A DNA stretch of 10,266 bases from NCBI GenBank assembly GCA_946478895.1, contig CAMLDY010000092.1:1-10266 (forward strand), given 5' to 3'. Both the position numbers and the translations under genes were made by a program. Of this stretch, positions 1-5,007 are shown in pieces (the stretch's first letter is position 1; the number at the start of each line of letters is the position of its first letter). A model generated the notes under the pieces. It was not told the DNA's origin. It saw nothing but the letters and a program-made list of their open reading frames with translations, and made no database searches. This stretch comes from an uncultured Gemmatimonadota bacterium (GTDB taxonomy: Bacteria > Gemmatimonadota > Gemmatimonadetes > Gemmatimonadales > Gemmatimonadaceae).

Positions 1-326
1 GCGTAATCGGTGTCGAGCGCGTGCTCGGCGTCGATGTAGGCGGCAACACCGCCGGCGCGCTGCGCGTTGGCGACAACGTGGAGGCAGAGCGTCGTCTTGC
101 CCGACGACTCGGGGCCGTAGATCTCGGTGACGCGGCCGCGCGGAATGCCGCCCACGCCGATCGCGGCGTCGAGATTGATCGCGCCGGTGGGAATCGAATC
201 GACGCGCACCCGGGCGTCGGCCGACCCCATCTTCATGATGGCGCCCTTGCCGCAGTTCTTCTCGATCTGCGCAATCGCCAGGTTCAACGCCTTTTTCTTG
301 TCGTCGTTAACGGTCGATACAGCCAT
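1..326 (-). CDS. recA: RecA recombinase, N-terminal part (gene runs off the left edge)
   Basis: RecA is the ATP-dependent strand-exchange protein of homologous recombination and the co-protease that triggers LexA cleavage. Visible are 108 complete codons starting at an ATG (324-326). The N-terminal helix region ends with [13 protein letters not shown], equivalent to EKQFGKGSIM in E. coli. It is followed by the core strand [20 protein letters not shown] and the Walker A motif GPESSGKTT at about residues 71-79. The fragment ends at YIDAEHALD, before Walker B. The start is supported by a purine-rich site AAGGTG about 9 nt upstream on the minus strand. Length and motif positions match RecA N-termini, so identity is essentially certain. 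The remaining two thirds of the gene lie outside the window, so nothing can be said about inteins or C-terminal changes. Confidence 0.97.
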   Translation of the reverse strand, partial: MAVSTVNDDKKKALNLAIAQIEKNCGKGAIMKMGSADARVRVDSIPTGAINLDAAIGVGGIPRGRVTEIYGPESSGKTTLCLHVVANAQRAGGVAAYIDAEHALDTDY

Positions 327-376
327 CTGAATTCACCTTGTCGTTAGACGTTTAGACCTGGCGGAGCCAAGGAAAA

Positions 377-392
377 GTGGCGGTTTTGCCAC
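377..392 (-). other. Hairpin in recA leader, near predicted transcript 5' end
   Basis: GTGGC and GCCAC form a perfect 5-bp stem around a 6-nt loop, followed on the minus strand by TTTT (373-376). It begins at about the predicted +1 of the recA transcript. It could be a 5' stabilising stem-loop or a weak attenuator. The short stem makes a strong terminator unlikely. Confidence 0.35.
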
Positions 393-398
393 CCGAAC

Positions 399-427
399 AA
401 AATACGAAAATGGGGGAAAGGTGGCAA
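399..427 (-). promoter_or_regulatory. Candidate recA promoter (TTGCCA-17-TATTTT)
   Basis: Read on the minus strand, TTGCCA (422-427, 5 of 6 to the sigma70 -35 consensus) is separated by exactly 17 bp from TATTTT (399-404, 4 of 6 to the -10). This would start transcription near 392 and give a leader of about 65 nt before the recA ATG. The spacing and the A-tracts directly upstream support it. It was found by eye only. Confidence 0.5.
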
Positions 428-440
428 GATTGGGGACGAC

Positions 441-459
441 TTTTTTTCTGATTTTTTTT
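441..459 (-). promoter_or_regulatory. Two A-tracts upstream of recA promoter (UP-element-like or bent DNA)
   Basis: On the minus strand an A8 run (452-459) and an A7 run (441-447) lie about 11.5 bp apart centre to centre, roughly one helical turn. They sit some 14-32 bp upstream of the candidate -35 box. A-tracts at this place are typical of UP elements and of intrinsic curvature. They stand out in otherwise GC-rich DNA. Confidence 0.45.
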
Positions 460-662
460 CGCTGTTGAAGGATGCTTCGCTGATCGGGGCGCCGGAAGGT
501 CGGGCTCCGAACCGAGGGCAAATTAGGGGGCTTTCTACCGTGGGAAGCATCGCTTCAGGACGACTACAATCCTTTTGCGACGGCTTTCAGCCAAGAGCTT
601 GGAGGTTTTATCGGCGTATAGACGCGGCCGTTGCCTCGGTATCTAACAGTATGTCGCTCGCG
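460..662. other. Intergenic stretch between recA and the higBA module, no gene seen
   Basis: I see no convincing coding sequence here. Short open frames on either strand lack ribosome sites and recognisable composition. Small symmetric elements are present: GATGCTTC (471-478) with its complement GAAGCATC (544-551), and CCAAG-AG-CTTGG at 591-602. No tRNA cloverleaf was recognised. The stretch probably holds upstream control DNA for recA and the left flank of the toxin-antitoxin insertion. Confidence 0.4.
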
Positions 663-677
663 TTACCAGATTGGTAA
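663..677. promoter_or_regulatory. higBA operator O1 (TTACCA-GAT-TGGTAA)
   Basis: This is a perfect 6-bp inverted repeat with a 3-bp spacer. It shares the core TACCA-N3-TGGTA with the second site at 704-720. HTH antitoxins of type II modules usually bind such short palindromes as dimers to repress their own operon, so HigA is the likely ligand. Confidence 0.7.
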
Positions 678-686
678 TTTCCCCCC

Positions 687-714
687 TTGCACTATGCCGT
701 TACGCTACCATATT
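687..714 (+). promoter_or_regulatory. Candidate higBA promoter (TTGCAC-16-CATATT)
   Basis: TTGCAC (687-692) and CATATT (709-714) are 16 bp apart, with the -10 box lying inside operator O2. The boxes are imperfect (3 of 6 and 4 of 6). If correct, transcription starts near 721, only about 8 nt before the higB ATG, so the toxin would be read from a nearly leaderless message. Confidence 0.4.
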
Positions 715-720
715 GGTAGC
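704..720. promoter_or_regulatory. higBA operator O2 (GCTACCA-TAT-TGGTAGC)
   Basis: This is a perfect 7-bp inverted repeat with a 3-bp spacer, ending 8 bp before the higB start codon. It overlaps the best -10 candidate, so bound antitoxin would block RNA polymerase. Its centre (712) is 42 bp from the centre of O1 (670), four helical turns, placing both sites on the same DNA face. Confidence 0.75.
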
Positions 721-728
721 AGTCAACC

Positions 729-1025
729 ATGCATATCATCGCTCGTCGCCGGCTTCGCGAGTTCGCCAGGACGCACGCGGCCGCAAAAGAACCGCTCGAC
801 ATCTGGTATCACGTCGTGAAGCGGGCGAAGTACAAGGATTCGCATGATGTGAAGGCCGTTTGGGGGAGCGCCGATTTCCTCTCCGGCCATAGGGTCGTCT
901 TCGACCTTGGCGGCAACAAGTATCGGCTGGTAGTAAAGATCGAGTACAAGTGGCAAAAGGTTTTCATCAGGCACGTCGTTACACACAAGGAATACGACCG
1001 ACTGAGCAAGGCCGGGCTCCTCTAG
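729..1025 (+). CDS. higB: HigB family type II toxin (RelE-like mRNA interferase)
   Basis: This 98-residue basic protein matches the HigB_toxin family (ribosome-dependent mRNA endonucleases of the RelE superfold). The C-terminal half carries the family hallmark VFDLGGNKYRLVVKI, then YKWQKVFIRHVVTHKEYDR, with the conserved TH.EYD end. The N-terminus (MHIIARRRLREFARTH, with later DIWYHVV) also fits. Family proteins are normally about 95-110 aa, so it is full length. The ATG at 729 is the first possible start, because an in-frame TAG lies at 717-719. No Shine-Dalgarno sequence precedes it, unlike the antitoxin gene 34 bp downstream. Toxin-first order is normal for higBA. Base composition looks lower in GC than the flanking housekeeping DNA, in keeping with acquisition by transfer. 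Catalytic residues were not assigned individually. Confidence 0.9.
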   Translation: MHIIARRRLREFARTHAAAKEPLDIWYHVVKRAKYKDSHDVKAVWGSADFLSGHRVVFDLGGNKYRLVVKIEYKWQKVFIRHVVTHKEYDRLSKAGLL

Positions 1026-1048
1026 GAGCCCAAACCCCGACCTTCATC

Positions 1049-1055
1049 AGGAGAG
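1049..1055 (+). promoter_or_regulatory. Strong ribosome binding site of higA (AGGAGAG)
   Basis: AGGAGAG lies 4 nt before the higA ATG at 1060 (AGGAG itself is 6 nt away). It contrasts with the missing site in front of higB. This fits the need to make more antitoxin than toxin from one message. Confidence 0.75.
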
Positions 1056-1059
1056 TTTA

Positions 1060-1458
1060 ATGTCTGCCTCGGCAGTAGTAAGCCGACCCATAGCACCGAT
1101 CGAGCATCCGATCCGCTCGGAACGGGAGTACAACGCAATCGTACGTGAAATGGATGCTCTCCTCGACGCAGATCCCAGGAAAGGAACCGCGGAATACGAT
1201 CGACTCGAGCTCCTCTCGGTTCTCGTCGAAGCATGGGAGGACGAGAACGAACCGGAGCCCGATCTGCCCTCGCCGCAAGAGGTGGTGAAGTTCATGGCGG
1301 AGCAGAAAGGCGTGAGCGCGGGCAAGCTCGCCGACCTTCTTGGCGGGCGTAGCCGCCTTTCAGATTTCATGAACGGGAAGCGCGAGCTCTCGCGCGAGCA
1401 GGTCAAGAAGCTGCGGACGTTCCTAGGCGTCCCAGCGGACCTGCTTATACCAGCTTAG
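1060..1458 (+). CDS. higA: HigA family antitoxin with Xre-type helix-turn-helix
   Basis: This 132-residue protein is the partner of HigB: it binds and neutralises the toxin and represses the operon. Two parts are visible. Residues of about 18-65 hold the acidic, helical segment seen in HigA/COG5499 proteins (IRSEREYNAIVREMDALL, then YDRLELLSVLVEAWED), followed by an acidic linker EPEPDLPSP. Residues of about 70-132 form a Xre/cro-like helix-turn-helix: VVKFMAEQKGVSAGKLADLL, then the recognition region GGRSRLSDFMNGKRELS and the closing VKKLRTFLGVPADLLIP. The length is normal. It lies 34 bp after higB with its own strong ribosome site. The twin palindromes at 663-720 are its likely operators. 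A hairpin 17 bp downstream may end the transcript. Confidence 0.9.
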   Translation: MSASAVVSRPIAPIEHPIRSEREYNAIVREMDALLDADPRKGTAEYDRLELLSVLVEAWEDENEPEPDLPSPQEVVKFMAEQKGVSAGKLADLLGGRSRLSDFMNGKRELSREQVKKLRTFLGVPADLLIPA

Positions 1459-1475
1459 CAGCCGTCGTCAGGGTC

Positions 1476-1494
1476 GTGGGTCAAAGTGACCCGC
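1476..1494. terminator. Candidate hairpin terminator between higA and the histidine kinase gene
   Basis: GGGTCA-AAG-TGACCC is a perfect 6-bp stem with a 3-nt loop, extendable by a wobble and a G-C pair to 8 bp. It sits between two converging genes, 17 bp after the higA stop and 35 bp from the kinase stop, where a shared terminator is expected. No T-run follows on either strand, so classic Rho-independent action is uncertain. Confidence 0.4.
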
Positions 1495-1529
1495 TACCAC
1501 CTGCTTCGCTAACAGCATCCTGGGAGGCG

Positions 1530-3008
1530 CTACCGCGACAGGGGCCGGGGCTGAGCCGGAAGATCGGTTCGGGTCAACGTCCACTGGGTCGTGTCGGCGC
1601 GGGAGGAGTCGGCGCGGGAATCTGCCGTCCATGCAGGAAGATCGAACGAGAATACGCTTCCCTTCCCGACCTCGCTCTCGACGGAGATAGTGCCGCCGTG
1701 GGCCTCTACGATTCCGCGCGCGATCGCCAGACCGAGCCCGACGCCGCCGCTGTCGCCGCGCTTGGCCTGCCAGAATTTTCCGAACAGCCGAGGGATCTGG
1801 CCGGCGGGGATCCCGGGGCCGTTGTCGGCGACCGAGCACTGCACCTTTCCATCGACGCGAGTCGCGGACAGTGTGATCGCGCCCCCGCTCGGGGTGAACT
1901 TGATGGCGTTGCCGACGAGATTCGAGAAGACCTGGAGCACCCGCGCGGGATCGGCGCGCACGAACGGCAGGTCGGCCTCGGAGGCAACCGACAGGGTGAT
2001 CGACTTCTCGCGCGCGATCGGCTGGAGCTGCTCCGCTGAATCGTGAATCAGATCGCTGACCGACACCTTCCGCGGCGCGACTGAGAGTCGGCCGGCTTCG
2101 ATCGTCGTCACGCTCAGCAGATCCTGAATCAAGCGAGTAGCGCGCTCGCCGGCGCGGCGGATGATCCGCAGCTGGCTCGTCTGGGTGGGATCCTTGCTCT
2201 CGTCCATCAACAGCGACGTCGCCATTGAGATCGTATTGAGCGGATTCCGCAGGTCGTGCGCGACGATGCGCAGAATCTCTTCGCGCGCGTCGATCACGCG
2301 CTGGGCTTCGTCGTACATCTGGTCGAGGGTGACGCGGCCGACTTCATTCATCACCACGCGGCGGATCATGTCGGTCACCGACAGCGCGAGCGCGCCCGAG
2401 AGCAGCACCGCGACCAGTGCCCCGCCGGCTGCGAGCGCCGGCACCCAACCGAGGGCCGCCGTCAACAACAGCGCGAGAATCGAAAGCCCCGTCGTCAGCT
2501 CCACAGCGGAGCGCGTCAGTCGAAATGCGCCGGTAAACGCGAGCACCACGCAAAGGACGGCAAACGTCGCCGCCAGGCCCGGTGGCTTGTCGAAGGGATC
2601 GACGCCGAACTGGCTCAGTCCCAATCCGATCACGAGTAGCGATGCGTCGGCGATCGGGAATGCGCGCCGCAGCCACGGCCGATACCACTCCTTGCGCAGC
2701 AGCAGCAGTGCCGCCGCGGCGAACGTCATCCATCCAAGGGCGGCGCCGAGGCTGCCGGTGGTTGGCGCGGGAACGCGGGAGATCTTGCTGAGAAAAAGTC
2801 TGCCGAGGATGAAGATCGAGAAGACGCCGGCGGCGGACACGCGCAGGTAAGCGAGCTTGAGCTCGGACCTGCGCGCCTCTTCGCCGAGGCTCTTCTCTAC
2901 CGTCGCGCTCAACTGGTCAGTCGATCGCTTGGCGTTGAGCGCGAGCTTCACCGATTCGGCGATCTCGGCGGCGAGTGCCGCGCGAGAGTCGAGCATGTTG
3001 TCCGCCAT
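1530..3008 (-). CDS. Membrane sensor histidine kinase
   Basis: This 492-residue protein autophosphorylates on His and would pass the phosphate to a response regulator. Order of parts: a helical cytoplasmic N-terminus (1-50), about six hydrophobic segments (roughly 57-73, 87-104, 117-134, 145-162, 173-187, 192-213) with short loops and no large external domain, a linker helix, then a complete catalytic core. H-box is EEILRIVAHDLRNPLNTI with H251; N-box is NLVGNAIKFTP (N367); G1 is DNGPG (395-399); F-box is LFGKFW; G2 is GGVGLGLAIA (421-430). All catalytic motifs are intact. The tail after 459 is low-complexity. It starts 15 bp after the lipoprotein stop with AAGGAG just upstream, so it is the last gene of the operon. 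No response regulator gene adjoins it, and the signal sensed by the membrane part is unknown. Confidence 0.92.
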   Translation of the reverse strand: MADNMLDSRAALAAEIAESVKLALNAKRSTDQLSATVEKSLGEEARRSELKLAYLRVSAAGVFSIFILGRLFLSKISRVPAPTTGSLGAALGWMTFAAAALLLLRKEWYRPWLRRAFPIADASLLVIGLGLSQFGVDPFDKPPGLAATFAVLCVVLAFTGAFRLTRSAVELTTGLSILALLLTAALGWVPALAAGGALVAVLLSGALALSVTDMIRRVVMNEVGRVTLDQMYDEAQRVIDAREEILRIVAHDLRNPLNTISMATSLLMDESKDPTQTSQLRIIRRAGERATRLIQDLLSVTTIEAGRLSVAPRKVSVSDLIHDSAEQLQPIAREKSITLSVASEADLPFVRADPARVLQVFSNLVGNAIKFTPSGGAITLSATRVDGKVQCSVADNGPGIPAGQIPRLFGKFWQAKRGDSGGVGLGLAIARGIVEAHGGTISVESEVGKGSVFSFDLPAWTADSRADSSRADTTQWTLTRTDLPAQPRPLSR

Positions 3009-3023
3009 CGTCGCGCTCCTTCC

Positions 3024-4991
3024 TTACGTCGGCCGCTGGAAGAACTCGGTCAACGTGTAATCCTCACGCCCGTCTTCGGGAGTGAAATCCGTGAATACGG
3101 TGACCTTGATTCGAGTGGCGCTCAGGTACTCAACCAGCATTGTCCGCGTCGCGAAACCCTGATCCCAGAAAACGCCGAGCGATTGCTTGGTATTCCAGTC
3201 GGTTGTATTGGCAGTCGCGACTCCCCAATCGCAATCCGTCGGCAAGCATCTGCCGAATGCCTGCACTCCGACGAAGCTACCGTCGACGAAGACGTTGAGG
3301 CTCGTGAGGTTCGGATCCACGGTGTTCTCATTCTGCCACGAACCCTGAAGCACGCTGAACGGCGGCGGCGCAGTTACGGTGACAGTGAACGAGACCGGGC
3401 CACCGAACGCAGCACCGTTGGCAGTAAGCGTGTAATCGCCCGGTGTGCTTGGAACGGTCCAGTCCACCGCGGAGTAACCGCCGCCGCTGGTTGGCGACTC
3501 GGGATCGATCGGGAAGACGTTGGTGTTGGTGGTCAGCTGAGTGACTCCCGGGCCCTCATCATCCACGCCGAGGATCGTCCCGCCGCTCCCGGTGACTGTC
3601 CAGGTGACCGGCAGACCCGCTATACCAGTGGAGTTCTGGTGTTGGCCGTCGTGGTGATTGCTGCCGACGATCCGAACGAGCGGATGAACGGTGCCGCCGC
3701 CGACCAGGTCGAAGTGACTGTTGTTGATCGGCGCGATCGTCGCGTTGAGCGCCGGTCCGACGTTGCTGAATCCCTTTGTCAACCCACCGAGTCCCAGATC
3801 GATCGCGTACGCTGTCTTTACGCCGAATAGCTTTCCGGCGCCCGATTTCACGTTGCGCCAGGTCGCGTGCGCGAACCGCGTCAGACTGTTAGACCTCGCA
3901 TCTCCGATTACTTCGGTCGAGGTCGAGCAATTCCGCGCGTTGGCAGCCAGCAATCCGACGTCACTCGCATCCTCGAGCGCGTGCGGCGGCTCGTTCGGAC
4001 CGGACGAATACATCTCGGCGAACTTCTCGCGCGGGTCGCCGGTTCCGTAAAGCACGTAGCACACGGCCACCGTCACCGGCAACGCGAACTGGTCCCCACC
4101 TTCGTTGATTGGTTGGAGCTGCGGCGTAGTCGTGAAACGGAAGCAGCCGCCGAACTGCTGGAGCGGAAGCCCGACGTGGCACGGTGTAGTCTCGGCGCCG
4201 GTGACCGGATCTGTCGTCCCGAGATCCACCTGTGCAATGGTGACAACTACGTTCTGCGGCCCATTCGCAGGGAGCCAGCCATTCGGGAATTTCACGCCGG
4301 CGATCGCGCCCGCACCGCCATCAACGGTTACTACCTGGAATCCGGCGGTGCTGTTGTTGGTCACGACCGTCGAAGTGCACAGAGCAGCAGTGCCACACAG
4401 CGCCGGACCACCGGCGTGCTCGATTCTGAACTTGATCGGCAGGCTCGAGTTCTCGTTCAGCGGAATGACTTCGCCGGTGCGAGCGTTACGTAGCTCCTTC
4501 ATGTTGGAGACCGCATCGATGTCGGCGACGCCAAACGGTGTTGACGATCCCTCAGCCAGAACCTTGATGCGGTAGAACTTTGTTACGTCGAGATTGGACT
4601 CGCCCGCGTGCCACACCACCTGGTAGAAGCCGTCGGGTGGATTTTGTAGCGTGACGCTTCCGGCGGGAAATTTCTTCAACGGCGGGCCGGCGACACAATC
4701 AGTGACGACTGGTTGCCCGGCCGCATTTACCGGCGAGCTCTGGAGCTGGCAAATCTCGACAGTGAGACTCGGTGCGAGAGTGCTGTTGAACTTTCCCACC
4801 TCGTAGTTCGGATCCTTCGACGGATCCGAGACCATCGGCGGCAGGAAGAAGAAATCAGGATTTCCGCCATGCGCGCCGTCGCTGATCATCTTCGACGAGC
4901 CGTCCGGCGCGGTCGGACCGGACGTACTACGATTGTCGCCGCAGGCCATCACCAGAGCGATGGTCGCGAGCAGGAGCAGACGGGCTTTCAT
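3024..4991 (-). CDS. Large multidomain Ig/beta-rich lipoprotein (operon middle gene)
   Basis: This 655-residue protein is predicted to be exported and lipidated: a short charged N-terminus, a hydrophobic stretch, then VMAC with Cys17. Residue +2 is Gly, so no inner-membrane retention signal is seen. Regions by eye: 70-193, a beta-rich module with GFYQVVWHAG and closing SLPIKFRIE; 215-409, a region with four cysteines (271, 283, 311, 355) ending in TAYAIDLGLGGL; 410-545, an Ig-like module (PVTWTVTGSGGTI, then PGDYTLTANGAAFGGPVSFT); 548-655, a C-terminal module with RCLPTDCDWG and WDQGFATRT. The second and the TAYAID parts recur in the lipoprotein at 9268. A strong GGAGG lies 8 nt before the ATG, and the gene begins 16 bp after the Ser/Thr kinase stop. 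Function is unknown; an envelope sensor or scaffold acting with the kinases is inferred. Confidence 0.85.
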   Translation of the reverse strand: MKARLLLLATIALVMACGDNRSTSGPTAPDGSSKMISDGAHGGNPDFFFLPPMVSDPSKDPNYEVGKFNSTLAPSLTVEICQLQSSPVNAAGQPVVTDCVAGPPLKKFPAGSVTLQNPPDGFYQVVWHAGESNLDVTKFYRIKVLAEGSSTPFGVADIDAVSNMKELRNARTGEVIPLNENSSLPIKFRIEHAGGPALCGTAALCTSTVVTNNSTAGFQVVTVDGGAGAIAGVKFPNGWLPANGPQNVVVTIAQVDLGTTDPVTGAETTPCHVGLPLQQFGGCFRFTTTPQLQPINEGGDQFALPVTVAVCYVLYGTGDPREKFAEMYSSGPNEPPHALEDASDVGLLAANARNCSTSTEVIGDARSNSLTRFAHATWRNVKSGAGKLFGVKTAYAIDLGLGGLTKGFSNVGPALNATIAPINNSHFDLVGGGTVHPLVRIVGSNHHDGQHQNSTGIAGLPVTWTVTGSGGTILGVDDEGPGVTQLTTNTNVFPIDPESPTSGGGYSAVDWTVPSTPGDYTLTANGAAFGGPVSFTVTVTAPPPFSVLQGSWQNENTVDPNLTSLNVFVDGSFVGVQAFGRCLPTDCDWGVATANTTDWNTKQSLGVFWDQGFATRTMLVEYLSATRIKVTVFTDFTPEDGREDYTLTEFFQRPT

Positions 4992-5007
4992 GGTGATTTC
5001 CTCCGGA

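Noticed and set aside
395..408. Possible LexA (SOS) box CGAACAAAATACG over the recA -10 region
   Set aside because: Only one half matches the CGAAC-N4-GTTCG type and the other half does not; too weak to call.
344..550. Minus-strand frames of about 62-68 codons upstream of recA
   Set aside because: They run through the candidate recA promoter and A-tracts and show no coding features.
1493..1499. GCTACCA identical to one arm of operator O2, located after higA
   Set aside because: A single 7-bp half-site without its partner arm is expected about once in 10 kb by chance.
2161..2850. Plus-strand open frame of 229 codons opposite the histidine kinase gene
   Set aside because: Composition is low-complexity Ser/Ala/Arg, no ribosome site or domain; a shadow of the kinase gene.
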